A DNA stretch of 64,000 bases. Origin: Onchocerca volvulus. Taxonomy: Eukaryota; Nematoda; Chromadorea; Rhabditida; Onchocercidae. A program made the translations under genes and the position numbers. The stretch covers positions 9,386,616-9,450,615 of the forward strand of contig HG738139.1 in the NCBI GenBank assembly GCA_000499405.2. Reading direction: 5' to 3'. Below the pieces are notes generated by a model. That model did not search any database. It saw nothing but the letters and a program-made list of their open reading frames with translations, and was not told the origin of the DNA. Shown here piece by piece: positions 15,326 to 30,379 of the stretch (the stretch's first letter is position 1; each line of letters starts with the position of its first letter).

Positions 15326-18300
15326 GTTCCTAACTAAGTAAAACTGTTAGTGCTGAGACAATCTTCTGCTTCAAAATACCAAGAATTTGAATGCTTATTT
15401 TTTCGATCAATACAGATTATGGATTAAAACTGTGGTAATAATGTATAATATTTAGTTGTCATAAACAGTATCATTTCGAAGTAACAGTAATAATAGTGAT
15501 AGTAAAAAGTAGATACAGGTAGCAGTAGAAATTATTGCAAATTTGATATAGAATTTGACATAATATCATGATTGTATAGTGGATTATTTTCGAAAGCATT
15601 GCAAAATGCACAGGCAGAACACAAAATGACTATGTTTATAATCTGATTTTCATAAATTCATTTTCAATTAGTAAAGTTATCATTGTATATAACTTTTTTT
15701 CAGTAATATTAGTAAATATTAATCATTAACTATTTGATATTAAGTCAAAAATCAATGAATTAAGCATTGACTATGGAATGATTCTAAAAAACTTTCGGCC
15801 CAAAACATTTGAAGAATCGTACAAATAACGAATAATCAATAGATGTAATGTGTGTAACAGTCGTAGCAAAATTAAGTATTATTATGCAGTTTTGACTATA
15901 GAAGTTGATAAGATTAAAATAATAATTGTGACATCATATCAGTGAAAATATAGTACTGGAAGTCTTCGGATTAATCGTTTTCGGAGCAACATTGCAACTC
16001 GCAAACTTAATCATACATAATCTACTTACATTTGACTTGAGATGCAAATTATGAAATATTTCAAATACTAATTAAGTTGTCAATAATTTGCATAGCATGA
16101 TTCACTAGTGCATGTGTTTAATTTATTCATTACTTTATCTAAATTTTCCTAGAATACATTTCATAGTATTACCCACTACCCATCTGCTTAAGTTCTTTAA
16201 CTATAAAATTCGAGATAGCATTTTGCGTTGAAATCAGAAAAAAATTTCATTTTCAATGATTCGAGACTTTGAAAATTTATTGGAAGAAATTTGAGTAATT
16301 TGAGTGGTGCATGGATGTGAAGAAGAGAGTTATTTGCTCAGTATATTATAATCGTAGTAATTCGTTGTTTTTGCAGCGCATCGCTTTTTATATGGCAATG
16401 ATATGAATTCTGTGCATGCATGCTCAGATATGATGTGAAAACTTGCTTTTCACATGGAGATGAATGCACATGCACACCTCGCATACTCATTCATATACAC
16501 CTGAAAAATATATTAGAAAAAAGTTTTTTTCGGTTTACTTTATTTTGAATAAGACGTCGTACTTCCATCGCCGTGTTTCTCCGTGTCCCAGATTTCGAGA
16601 CTGTCAAGTCTTTTGATTCCTTATAATATCATTGATTTTGTCATTCTTTCATTTGTTGTCATTGTTATTAGCTATTTTTCATATGGATTATTCCAATGCT
16701 ACCTTGTCTTTTATTGTATCGCCGATGTTATTATTTCTATAAATGAAGTCAAAATTTAATAAAAAAAAAAAAATTGAATATACTGAAAAGTGTAAAACAA
16801 AATCGTTTATGAAATTGAAGAAGAAAAAATAATGCTAAAAAATGATTAAGAAATTTCACATTATAAATACTTCAATCAATTTCTATAGTTTGCAAACTCT
16901 GCAAGAAACAATTTTTCATTTAATTAAAAAAAATTTAATAAAATTCCATAAGATTTTTATAAGATTATTTTTTTTTAAGGCAAAAATCTTAAAATGTCAA
17001 ACTTTTTTGCTATTCTAGCATGCTTCAAATAATGAATACTAATCAGATTTTTGGGTAACATAATTTCCTATCTCTTTGTCTGCAACCAGATTTTACTAAA
17101 TTAAGAGTAAATTAAATATTCTTTTCTCAAAGCATCTTCATACGTTCAAACAAATTTATAGCAGTTTATCTATGCATTTATGCATTTAAGTTTATGTTCT
17201 AATAAGTAAATTCAAATCAAAATACTTCTCTTCAATTCCCCAAGTTTTTCATTTTGAAATGACTTACTTACTTTTCATCTTCTATTTGATTAAATCACGT
17301 ATTTTTATATGTTTTTATTTTATATTTACCAAAAGGTAATGGATGTTTTTTGACTAACATCAGATAACTTCAAATGATAACCACAATTGTAATTTCCATG
17401 TGAATTTACTTGCTTGATAAAATGTATTTTGAAATACATTTTGGGGACTGTTGAATGCTCCGATAGCTAGCAACTGAAGAATCAATCTTTAAAATGTCAT
17501 AGAAATTGCGATATCGGCTTAACATGTCGCTTCTTTTGTTGTCATTTGTTTTTTTTTTGTATTCATCGCATGTCGTATATTTCGAATACTGTCGAAATAG
17601 TGAATGTTGTTGTTGTATAATCTGTAGATATTCTGAAGCATTTAAATGATAAGAGTGCTACAATATAACATCATATTACACTAACCTTTTAGTTTGGATC
17701 ATATTTTTGTTTAATCCTACATTGATACCCTGGGCTATTGTATTGTACAAAACGTGAAGTCAAAGATGATAATAATTGCCACCGTCTTCTCTTGTGATAA
17801 AGCGATAAAATTTAAAAGTCGATAAAGCATGTAATCCAAAATTCAGATTAAATTGCAGCATATTAAAGTGACTTTCTATTTGTCCAGTTTCTAGAAACAA
17901 TTGCTTATTATCTTATTATCAAGCTGACATGACTATTATTTATTTATATTTGTGTTACCTTTAATTGCTGAAGATTTTGGTGATGAGCTTGCCAATGAGC
18001 GATAAGCTTAGCTTTCCCTTTCAACTAACTGTGTAATATAACGTAACTAGAATATTAGCCCGCAGAGTTGGAGTGATTAGTAAAATGGGTGAAGATATAA
18101 TGTGCAAATCTTGCTTTGCAGCAAAAATTTTAAAGTTATTATTGAGAGCGAACGGCAAGTTATCGTTTCTCGATTTAAAAGCAGTTATAGGCAGTATAGA
18201 AGAATTTTACACGATTTCAGTTTTGAAACTAAACTAAAACTCTCGAACTTCTCTCTACTCAGGTTGCGACCAGCCAGTTGCCCTCTTCAGGAGCTTATCA

Positions 18301-21300
18301 TCTCTTCTGAGCTATTTTGCGAGCAAGTTTGAATGAAGAAGGAGAAGAAGGAAAGGAAGAAGAACAGAAATGAAGGAAAAGAAAGAAGTGAATTTGGTTT
18401 TAGAAATACGCTCCCGAATATATTATCTCACTTTTCACCCATTTTTCCTTTTTCCTCTTCCCATCCCCCTGAAGCTCTTGCCAGATGTTGCATTCAACAC
18501 CTGTCGCATATAATTTTGTACCTATCTCAGCCATCGAGCTCCCAAAAGTTCTTTTCGTTGAATTCAACTAATAGATCCATCAAATCAAGATTGGCTTGCA
18601 ATCTTTTAAATGTCCATCCAATTTCTCTAAACTTTCATTTCCTGAGAAATAACAAAACCGTTGTAATGTTAGTTGCTATGTTAATTATTCATATCCATAT
18701 CTCATCAAAACATAGTAGATATGAATAATTTCAAAATAATATTTTGGAACAATGAAGATTTTCAATATTCAGAACGTATTTTTTTGAAATTTTTCTGAAA
18801 TATTTAACTAACCAAAGATAAGGGCAATAAAAAAAAAACTAACTTTTCAAAAATCAATTTGCTCATATCACATCGATATTATCTGTCATAGCTATTCTCT
18901 TCAATTCATTAATTCCAAAACAATCTTGAGATTACGGGAAAATTCACAACTAAGACAATCATTTGTACAGAATAAAAGCTCAGGTTGAATTAACCTATCA
19001 GTTGGAAGATTTCTAGAACAAAAATATGATCTCTTTTGTTATCATACAAAGTGATCAGTATTTCGTAGTTCGATAAATTTCGATATATATTACACGCCGT
19101 TTGCTTTCAATTCAACAAGCAAACGAGAAAAAAAAGTTTTTCTTGGAATTTCATGAATAGTGCGAATAATGTAATAGGTTTAATTTGGAAGGATGATAAG
19201 AGAAAATCCAGAAAAAGTTTTGCAACCACCGCTGTTGCTTTAATCTTTCATCCATTCCAGTCACTTCCGATCTTTTCGAACTCGTACTTCAAACGTGCTA
19301 TTTCTGGAACTAACTTTTTTCTTCGGCATTTTTCTGAAATAATCTTGTTTTTTTGTTTGGAAAAATTTTATATCAATTTTTGATGCATTACTGAATTTGG
19401 CAAAATATAATGCAGACGACAGTTATATTGTATATTGTTTCAGCTGAATTTACCAACGTACATCTCGAAAACCTATTGTTCGGACTTCTTTCGTCTTTTT
19501 TTGTTGTTATTACCCAAACTTCTATGAGCTTCTAACTTTTCAGTACCATCATCCAGCCTCCCCTTCCTGTCATTACACCTCGTTTGTGCATCCATTCCAT
19601 TCGTCCCTTTTATTTCGTAAATTCATCTGTTTACAGTTCTCTTCTGTCTACCCCTTCTTTGCCGACTTCTCCCTTCCAATCACCCGAAATCGTACACCCA
19701 TCCTATTACTGTGTAAAATCGGGAATGAATAGTTTAAATTATCGATAACCTAACTAGCGGGAGATAGGATGACGGCTAATGTCTCTAAATACAAAGCCTT
19801 CGGATGATTAAGCATGTATGGAATGTTAGCTCTCTTAAAAGACTTCAATATCTTATCACCGAAAAATCCAATCATTCCGATGGCCTACGCAAATTTATCG
19901 AACGTGAGAAATGATAAATTAGATCGAATTATTTTCAGCCTTCTTGGCTCCTATCATTCATTGCGATTCAGTTGAGATCATTTTCAGGATTCTTTTATCA
20001 ACTACTATGCAGCATCTTCAGTAACCTCAACATTATTAAATCCCAGAACATCTCAGACAGAACCCCCTCACTTCATCTTTTTCAAAAATTCTCCGTTCTT
20101 GAGCCATAAAAAAGAAGTGAGATGGAAAAGATGGCAAAGAGTTGTAGGCGTCATTCCATCTAAAATATTTTTCATGTACTTTTTTTTGAGTTTTTTCGAT
20201 AACCCAAGCACTGATGCGATACATTCTACTGCTCTACCACATCTATATTCACATTCCTCAATCCCGCAGTTTTCACTGCTTTCCAGTGTCAGTAGTCTCA
20301 GCTGTCTTTTCCATTTTCGTACCTTTCAACTTTCCCCGCTTCTGACAATATATAGAATTTTGTCATCGGTTTCTATACTAAAATGCTACTCATCCATCGA
20401 TTTTGTCTGTTTTAATCGCATAGCTTTATCATAAATCTTCTTCCATCAATGAAATTTCTCCATTTTATTCAATTTATCCAATTTTATGAAATCCAGCCAG
20501 CATTTTCATCAAATGTTGCATCAAAAAAATACCACTATATAGTTCGATTCTGTGAGAAACTACTGGCTGCTGCTTCGATAGCTAACTTAAAAATGCACGT
20601 GAAGTAGAGGCGGAAGCTAGGAAAGGATGGATGGACCCATAAAATGGATGGAAAATGCTTCTCGATTTGAATTTTATACGTGTACTACTGGCAAAACGAA
20701 GTGCTTCTGTTAAGCGATCTCTCCACAAACATCCATCATTCTCGGCTTGCAGCCACTCATTTAATATTCAAGCAACCAATGGAAGAAATTTTTCCATTCC
20801 ATTTAGGTATCATTTTACTTTTTGCTTGCTTTTTGAAAAAGCCACGAGAGACTCTTTTCCTCCAATTCTTTTCTTGCAAATCTATCCTGTGAGCCTATTT
20901 TTCTTTAATTAGTACTACTTTTCCCCGCAAAGTCATTATTTAATTCATTATTTCAAAAATAATTAATTTTCCTTCGAAATATTCTTTGTGAAACCCCAGG
21001 TTAAAATCTGAACTCTGTTAGAAACAAACACATAGTATAATCTAAATACTATGATGCTACAGGCAAGAGGAATAAGTTCAGTCCCGCTAATCTTGTTTTT
21101 TGCTTTCTATCAGAAAATTTGAGGGATTCTTTGATAAGCGCACAAAAATCGATGCAAAGCACGAAACTGTTATGCAAGTAAACAATATTTTCAAAAACAT
21201 TGCTTCTGAACAATCCCCTAAAGTTCAATGAGCAATTTTCTATCGAAGAATAATTAGAGAAAAACCTCGCCTAACTTTTATCTGGATATTACCTGTTGGA

Positions 21301-21360
21301 TAAATTAGTTATCGTACGCCTTTTTTTCGCTTTTGTCTTACTTTTCTACTTGCTCAATCC

Positions 21361-21382
21361 TTTTTTTTTTTTTTTTTTTTTT
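21361..21382. repeat. Poly-T tract
   Basis: Twenty-two consecutive T. Confidence 0.95.
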
Positions 21383-24300
21383 AATCTTTATGCGTTTTGA
21401 AAGGAATAATTTTTTGCAATCATCCAGAAAAATCTTTTTTAAGTAAATATATTTTACCGAATCTTTTTCAAAGTCGGATTATGCAATCAAATTGAGTGTT
21501 CAAATGAGCCAACGTCCTGTTGATGGTACTCAGCCACAGTAATCCATCTCTAGGAGAGCTACTGATATAACAAAACTCGTGAAATAGGCAGTAAAGTTTG
21601 AATTTATACAAATCTTTTAAAGAAGATTCTTGTCTCATTCTAATACTATGATTACTAAATCTTTCCCCTTTTTTAAATTTTTTGAAATTTTGTGTCCTTA
21701 TTATTATATTATTATTTCCTCTACCCAATAATTACCTTTTCTTTTTTTTCATTTTCTTCATTCGCAATCAAATGTTGTCAGCCGAGTCTGTTAGCGTCTC
21801 ATTTCATTGTCTTAACTTATTTTCAAATTATTTCAATTTCTCATTAAAAATTCTAATTCTTCATTCTTTTCGTTTCCCTCTACTTCTGTAATTTTGCTCA
21901 ACATCAATAAAGCTCAGGGAAAATCTTTATAATTTTGCTACTTGAGTCTACTCCTTTTTGAACTTGTTGTTTCAGTTCTTTACTCCCACAACTTTATATT
22001 TCATTTAAAATATAGAAATGATTTCTTAACACATTGAAAACGTTAGTCAGCTGTTAAGCATTACGAAAATTGCTTAAACTGCTAATAATTCGAACTGAAT
22101 AATGTTTGTTGGCCTGCATGCAGCAATACTCTCGTTTGCTTCATTCTTTCATTATACACTTATTACAAATATTGTATAATTAATTTGTTTCTCGCAGTCT
22201 ACGAGAAGTGATGAAGTTTCAAGTTTTATAAGCAAAGGATGTTGAAAGCATCGAAATGAATGATAGCATTTGCTGAGAGATACGGTGATGTTCTGAATAG
22301 CCCGGCACTTTACTATATTATTACTTGAGCAAACCACTGTACTTAAGAGCAATTTCTCGATATGAAAATGGAAATAAGAAGAGTTTGTTTTGTATGTTAG
22401 AAGTGAATGTCATCTTTCTTTCCATTCTCGCAATGATGGATAAATAATTTCGTTATTTTTGCTATGTACTTTCTTGTTTTTTTTTTTTTTTTCCTTTGAT
22501 CTATTTATTTATTTGTTTTCAAGTACACTACAAATGTTTCATGTTATTTCAAACATTCCTACATGCTGCCTTTTGATCTCGACAGATGATCGATGCTTGA
22601 CCATTTACTTTATCGATTAGCTTCAAATTTCATCTTTTTGCTGCCTTCGAAATCAAAATCTAACAGTTCATAAATTTGAAAGCCAATTTGTAATTATATT
22701 TTCAATTACTGTATGATTCGTGAATATATGACACTTTTAATAAACTAACAATGACTATTTATCATCGTTCAGTTGTAGAAATGCTCCTTTCAAGTAAAAT
22801 TGAATGAATCATTTCCTTCTAAAAAAAAAAGAATCGAGAATGTGTACCATTTTTTGAAATAAAACTTATTAGCCATTTTTTCTGGCGTTTTATGTTTTAT
22901 TGCTTTTTCCAACTCTACAAGAACCTTTCTATATTAATTTTGTAAAAAAAAAAGTAAAAATTAATTTTGGTGATGTGAGTTGTATTGCAGTAAAACTTAT
23001 TAAACTGGCAAGCATTTCTCTAAAGAAATAAGTTTTTAATCGCTATGGGAGCTATATCAACATATATGTTAATCGTAATCCGCGTATTTTCATCTTAATT
23101 TTTAATTACAGCTCAAGACATTCCTTTACTGATTCGTAGGCAGCCTAACTCAAGTAATTTAGCACTGGAAGGATCTCTTTTGCAAAATGATGTTTGACTT
23201 TTGACTTGTGGATGAGAAGTATTTTAGACAAATTATTAATTCATTTCATCACGAATATTCTTCTGCGTTGCGTGTATATTATGCGTAATTCAACATTTCT
23301 TGACTAATGCTGACAGATTGAAGTAAACTTTCCTGCGAGCCTTTTGCTGACCTTTGTGCTTCTCTGTATTGAAGAACTGAAAACAAAAAAAAGACGCGAA
23401 CAATTGAATACATTGCTAATATGCAAATTGAGATTTGCTTATGAATTTTCCGCTCACAATATATTTGAAAATCGCTAACAACTGTTACTATCACTATTAT
23501 TTGTAGCAGTTCAGTATAGATGGCAATTAGGCGACATTTTAATTGGCACGTGATTTGGGAGTAACAGATGAGCGATTAAGTAATGAAGAAGTAAATAAGT
23601 AATCAATCCATGAAAAGTAAGCAAAAACTTAGTGAGTAAGAAAATAAATGAACAAATTACATTTTGCAAATTTCCGGCAGATATTTCCATGTAGATAATT
23701 TCACACCGGAGAGAAGTGACAACGACCGATTTAAAATATATTTTTTTGCCTTTTAATTTTTGATTTGCTTTTAACTAAATTTTGCTTCTTATTTCGCCTC
23801 TACATCCTCGTTAGTGTGTGAAATTAAAGGCCAATTGATGATGATGGTTGGTACTTCATTTTACTGCCTCTCCTTATTTATGCAAATGGTGGTGATGCTA
23901 GCGGCTTCTCAAAACTTTTAACTCTCCTTTTGCAGTATGCTCTATTCCATCAAGTCATTGAATAAGTTGCTAACGAATGAAACTTTCTCTCTTTTCTCCC
24001 AAAATTAACTGCTTGAAAGTTTGTTGTTAATGTTCCTCACTTGAAATGAATAATTTAAAATTTTGATTTACTAATTTCTTTTTCCTTTTATTCATATTTT
24101 TAATCGATAACAATAAATTTAATCGGTAATACTAGGAGATGGTCATGAAATTAATCCAGCAAACTTCATACTTCATTGCATCGTTTAAAAAATTCTTCCT
24201 TATTTTCTGTCGTGATTTTGTCAACTGCATATTTTGACACTAGCAATTTTCTTCTTTTTATTCTCTTCTTTGAATTTCCTTTTAAAATTCGTTTTCGTTT

Positions 24301-24596
24301 ATTATTATCATTTTTTATAATACATTTCTTATATTTCTCATATTTGGTAAATTTATAAACTTTTACCATCATATTTGAGTTCAAATTTGTATTATTTACT
24401 TCTTACTTTACTTGTCATTATAATTTTCACGCCGTTTTATTTAGCGGAAGCTAAAATGGAGAGATGAGTTGATTTTAAAAATATTGAATATTTCTGAAGT
24501 TCATAAGAAAAAGTTCAACATTCCTTATTTATCATTTTTCATGAACAGGAAGTACTTTTATCTAATTACTTCTCTCTTCTCGATCGTCTCTTATGA

Positions 24597-24812
24597 TCAA
24601 GAATAGGGAAACCCCGCTCTACGAAGGCCCAATGCTCAATTCCATGGTTCCTGAGTCGAGAATCATCGTTATTGCCAGCAGTTCACGTTAGAAGGAAAGC
24701 AAGAGAATGCCAGACGTTGCGTCTGAATTGCGAGCTTGTTCAGCCGAATATTTGCCAATTCTTCTACAAAAATTGGTGTGAATGTCGCTTGCATATCAAT
24801 TCAAGAATAGGG
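24597..24812. mobile_element. GC-richer insert flanked by 12-bp direct repeats
   Basis: TCAAGAATAGGG occurs at 24,597-24,608 and again at 24,801-24,812. The 192 bases between are visibly richer in G and C than the surroundings. Both strands have open frames: the + strand is open throughout with six cysteines in its second half, and on the minus strand about 40 codons are open (motif FVEELANIRLNKL), followed by other-frame fragments. This fits an old insertion with a target-site duplication, such as a decayed retrocopy or short retroelement. I recognise no source gene. Confidence 0.4.
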
Positions 24813-27800
24813 TAAAGTTAAGGCGCATGATTAATCAAGGCAATATAACATGCACATTGCATGCATAGACACGCAGTGATGAAACAGCAATTCAGTTTTT
24901 GTTGTGCAGCCGCAAAAAAGAGATTTTTTGGCATGGTGAAATTCGCAAAGAGTTTGAGAAAGTGGGAGAATCTGAAGTATCCCTCGATGTGAATGTGTTT
25001 AGATTTAGCTCATTGATAGTGTCAGTAGCAACCGATCAAATTCAATTGCCGTTTGTTTTACCAAAAGTCCGAAAAAAAAAAAATTCCAAATTGTAACCAT
25101 CAACAAATCTCTTCAAATTTGGAACTTTTCAGATTTGTAAATTCAAATTTGAATTTTATGTTTCAATTTACTTCGTTTTCCGAGAAAATTATTTGCGATT
25201 AATTGCAGTACGAAGATTTTAAGTATATAATATACGGCAAGTAATTAATTAATGTAGAACTTGCTCAGTATCGATATTAAAACTATCAATATTATCAGTT
25301 CTATATCATTATATGTATTACTAATAGTTCAATACTACACTAAAGGCTCAATACTTATGCAAAATTAGAGCATTCCTGGTAAAACTTAGTTGGTAAAAGT
25401 TGTTCAAATAAGTCTATACATGCAAGTCCATAGATGCGATGTACGGATGGATAAGTGAGGCATAAGTTATGTCAAGTTAGTAATGTCACTATTTTATGAA
25501 TTCTTAAAGAATTTTGAAGTTGCTTGTAATTAAAAATAAATAATTCGATTCAATCAGTTATTTCGCAGCCCTGATATTGGAATAGTCACATGAGATTGCA
25601 GGACTGTTTTATCTTTTGCAAAAAGGTCACATAACTTTTCGATTTCTTACCGTCGGAATATGTACAAAATTTGACGTCATATTGGTATCGTATGTTATAA
25701 TTAGATGATATTATAGGTTTGTATAATGATTACCGTCGTTCCAACATACATCCGTCCGCAAAAACATTTCTTCAGAAATTCTGATAAAACCTGATCGCCA
25801 ACATCACAAATTGTACAGTAGATTTCATAGTATTTGACGTCATTTAATCATCATTTTTGTGAAAAATTCTCTCATTTTAGTCACGATTGGATTTAACATC
25901 GCATAATTTACAAACAAAGAATGAACTTTACAAACCATCGATTTTTTAATTTTCTATTTCGTTAAAAATATTTACTTCTAAACTAAGCTCCAGAATTTTG
26001 TTGGTAAAATTACTTTAAAATCCGAAATTTTGTAAAAATCACAGGTAGTGATTTTTTTAAACCTTCCTTCAGTTTTAGCTGATCTGATTAGTTCCGTAGA
26101 TTTTAGATGAGATAAAATTAGTTTTATGAATTTTTTGTGCTAAGGATATAAGGAGTAAAAACATTTGAGCAGACACGAAGATTAGAATTCATAAGAAAAT
26201 TTAAAAAAACGCTCGAAAAGGCTGAAAACCGTTCTAATGTTTTTAAACAAAACATAAAAAATGTTTTTATGAAAGGATGTTTTTCTTATTACCACATTCT
26301 ATTTTGCCCGCTTATGGTGTAGATTTTCAAATTAAAAACCCTTTTATCCTATGCAATTTGCTATGAACTTAAATTTGAGAGAACTCTTTATTGAATTTGA
26401 AGAAGTTTTACAGCCTCAAACACTGAAAAAGATTATAGCATTTCTGAGAAGAATCCATCATTCATGAAGGATTCACATGCTAATGCTGAATAACCTAATG
26501 ATCGTTGCAATCATCAATCAGATATTTTGATTATTTGCTGATAGAACCTGGCATAAATATACTGATGAATTATTTAAAATTTAGAATTTTGATTTCTTCA
26601 TACTTGATTCTGTTTTATTCTTAGTGAAATAGAGTTGCTTAATTGTTGCTTGAAAAATGAGTTTTAATTACTTCCATAAAATGTATCAAAATGAAATTTA
26701 TAGAATTTTAAATTCGACTATTCGAAATTAACATTGCAGTGTTGCTCTCATTAACAATTTATTAAAAGAATTTTAAAGTTTATTTATAAGTCGTTTTAAC
26801 ATGAGTGATTGTATGCAATCACCAATCAGTTATTTCGATTTCTTGTTCAATAGTATATTGCCTGTGCTCTTTTTTATAGTTCATTGATTAGCTCAATCAA
26901 AGTATATGATAAAAAGTGATTGATGAAAGATATACAGCACGAAGAGATATTTTATTGGCGAAATTTTAACTCGTCCTTTTGTAGAACAAACAGAAGAATA
27001 ATATCATGATAATGCTGGTGAGGGGTGACACCGATCGGTGGGGTAATTGAGTCCATCGTTGCTGACAAATCGTTGTAGTTCTACCACTTCTACTTTTAAT
27101 ACTACTATACTAATATATCTGAGCAACAATGATAATAATAATAATAACAAATACTACCACATCGAACTGCTACCGTCAATCCTCATCTAAAAAGTAGCGG
27201 AGGAATTTTTATGATATGATAGTATTTTATTACGAGTTTCCAACCATCAAATTTGTTTCTCTCTCCACTTAAAACTTCTTCTTCGTTTCAGTTTTTCGTT
27301 TTCCCCTTTTATTATTCACTGATATGCATGTACACTTCGATACTTGTAAAATAATTGAAATACGTCGATTACTAATGAATAATTATTAGCTAGTAAATTT
27401 TAATTTTTTAATTTTCAAATCGAGCTTCAAATTGGAAGCATTTATAAATTCAAGTGTTTCTCATCTTTATGAAAGAAGTATCGTATTTTACATACTAAAT
27501 TGTGTACAAGTTTTGAAATGATTATTAGTTTCTGAAGAGCAGAAAATTATCAAATTTTTATGAAATCAACGAGAATATCTTCCTAACTTAGCAGCAAATT
27601 GTGGTATTATTACACTTTTATTTGTTACTTTTTCATCAACCGTTTTTCTTGATATTTCGTAATTTATGAAAATTCAATATTATTTATTTTTTTCAAAAAT
27701 TAGCAATAAAGTGAGCCATTTCATTTCCGCATATATTATAGGCATTGTTTTTCTTCATTCAATTTTTTTTGAAATAATTCAAAAAAATTTTTTTTGATAA

Positions 27801-30300
27801 TGCCATGGGAAGCTTTTTTCATTCTAGTATTTCTTGATAATATGTGATAAATCAAGTTTAGGTTGCAATTAAAATATTTGAATTGTAATCTTACGTGTTG
27901 CTTTTTCATTTGATATATTTCTTATACCTTCTATATTGGATTGAAAGTACTCTTCACCTTGCGATATTATTTATCATGTTCCTAGAGATCATTTTTAGTC
28001 TATAAATCAAGCTTATTTCTGCATATGATGATGAAAATGATATTAGTTGTAATGGAATAAATGCTTGTTAAGTACAAGTTACCAAGGTAATCCAAAAAAA
28101 AAAAAAAAGAAAAATTGGCTTAACCATCTCAAATTCGAAGAGGAAAGTATATAAAATATACGCTTGCATTTTGCATTTCTCAAAGTGTCCACTTTTTATT
28201 TTTCTAACATTTGATCACTTCAAATCAAATTTTCTTTTTATTTTAAATACTCCGACAACTTCTTCCTTTTGAAAAAATATCAGTTTCTTCCCGAAATTAT
28301 CGAGCACAGAGTATTTGATTTCATTTCTAACTGGTTACTTATAATTTGAATATGTTTGAGTCGAAATAATTTAAGTTTCAATCGGTCAATTTGTAAATTC
28401 TTTTTTATCATTTTATAAATCTTTGCATTTATCATGTCGTGTAAAATGTTTATATCTATTTTCCAACAATTCGACAGTGAGTCTAAATTCTAATTAAACA
28501 TAAATAATAGGAAAATAGATGAAGACGGTAGTGATTCTAGTGATAATAGATGATGGAAATAATTTCTATAATTCTTGGACCTGTTTGTTACCAGAATCAG
28601 CGAGGTTTCAAAACTTTCGCTTCGAACAAGCATTACAAAATGCATTTGTGTTTATAGCTAAAACTAATAGTGACTATCTTTCCAACAGTTAGATTAAAAT
28701 TTTAGTTTAATTTTGATAATTTCAAAACACCAGATTCCAATGCAACAGCTTGGCGTAATGATAATGGCAGTAAAAATAGCGTTGCTTTATTTGAAGAACA
28801 TTCTTTCATCTTTTTCTTCTTTATTTGGTTCATCTTCTTGTAAAAAATATGATTCCAGTAACGATTACAAAATTTAAAATATTTTAGAAGATTCCAAGTT
28901 CCTTAATTTTAAAATAAAGGACTATAAAATTTGATGTCAAGTGCAAGTTTTATTTATTGTTTAAACTCTCACTACATCAAATAGAAAAAATTGGAATTAT
29001 AGATATTATAATTTAAATAATGTTTGAAATCTATGAGAAATCGAGGGAATTTTAGCATATTTGAAGGACGAAATCAGTACATTCCGCATTACTGCATCTT
29101 AACAAATAGTTTATTTTAAAAAATGCAATAATTTGTGAGGTTTTGAATGGGCTGCGAATAGTAACAAAAAAAGAAGAAAACTTTTGGAAAGGTCATGTGA
29201 AGAAAATTAGGTAAAAAGAAGAAAAAGAAGAGGATGGGAGGGAGGTTGAAGGAGAAAACGGAGACAGAAATGAAAAGAAAGGAAGGTGACAAAGATAAGG
29301 ATCTGTCGCTGTTAATTTGTTTTCTAAATCATATACACATTTTTACATTCTGTTTTTACCTGATCCTTTAAAATGAGGACGATGAAGTTGGTAATGATGC
29401 ACGACGATAGCAAGAAGGACGAGAAGGACCTATAACGCATGGCGATCCGTTGAATGAATGGGTGGGTGAGTTTAGAAGACGGAGAATTAAATTAAATACA
29501 AATTCCTTCAAAAATTTTGGTGTGATATCGCACTGTCGTCAAATCAAATTTAATTTTTTAGATCAAAAAATTAACACTGCGAATTATTATTTACTCAATT
29601 TTCATATTTCGTCATTCAAAATCGAAATATTGAGATGAGAAAGTCAAAAATGTTTCTGTCATGATGTACTGAACACGACTAGAAGTAGCTTAAATTGATT
29701 ACCGGAGGCAGTTTACTAGCAACACTGATCTCTTTCGATTTCTTTATTTCGTTTATCTTTCATTTAATCTAAAAAATTCGAATGAAACAATTTACGGTAA
29801 AATCAACTTAGAATAACAACAGACAAGTGTCTAAAATGTATTCCACAACTTTATACGAATCATTAATCACTCAGTCATGGAAGTATTTAAAAAATAGTCT
29901 GATTTTTATTCAAAATTTCTGTAAGAGAGTAATGCATGGCCTAGTCCTTGTAACTGAAGATATCTTTTTGTTAACAATACATTATTTCCTAATGATCACG
30001 GACTGATATTTGCTTGATCCGATCATAATTCCAATCACTAATAGTCATCATAATCATGTCTGTTCGTAAGTTACTTATGAATAGACATGTTGATGGTAAT
30101 TATGTAGTGATTGGAATAATTCTCCATGAATAACAATGATCATCGCTAATTAACAATAATCTTCACTAATTGCATTCAAAGGAATCATGCATGATATTCG
30201 CTGACTTTCTCATCGTATTCATCGGTGTCATAGATGTCACCTTCACTTATAATTTTTGTTAAATAATAGAACCAATTAATATGGGAAAGACTATCCCGCA
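24813..30300. other. Long non-coding region, part 3
   Basis: No supportable coding region. AT-rich with short A and T runs (for example 28,088-28,104). Nothing further recognised. Confidence 0.4.
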
Positions 30301-30379
30301 GACGTGTTACTTACACGTCTTGCCATTTTTCGATTTTTGAGTAAATGAGTAAATGATTATTTCATTCAAATTACCTTCC

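Larger units (their letters stand above)
13500..24590. other. Long non-coding region, part 2
   Basis: No supportable gene. Contents are GT and AAG microsatellites at 13.56-13.69 kb, clusters of GCATGC/ATGCAT words at 13.78-13.81, 14.33-14.37 and 16.41-16.49 kb, a 33-bp direct repeat at 15.2-15.3 kb, and a 22-base poly-T at 21,361. Open frames here (for example 18,333-18,728 and 20,099-20,434) are low-complexity translations of purine or pyrimidine runs with no exon-like borders that I trust. Confidence 0.4.

Noticed and set aside
18333..18728. 131-codon + ORF starting with Lys/Glu repeats
   Set aside because: The start is a translated purine run and the rest is low-similarity Ser/Leu sequence. 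No splice-compatible neighbours or recognisable domain.
20099..20434. 111-codon + ORF, Ser/Phe/Leu-rich
   Set aside because: Pyrimidine-rich sequence naturally yields open frames rich in Ser, Phe and Leu. Nothing domain-like.
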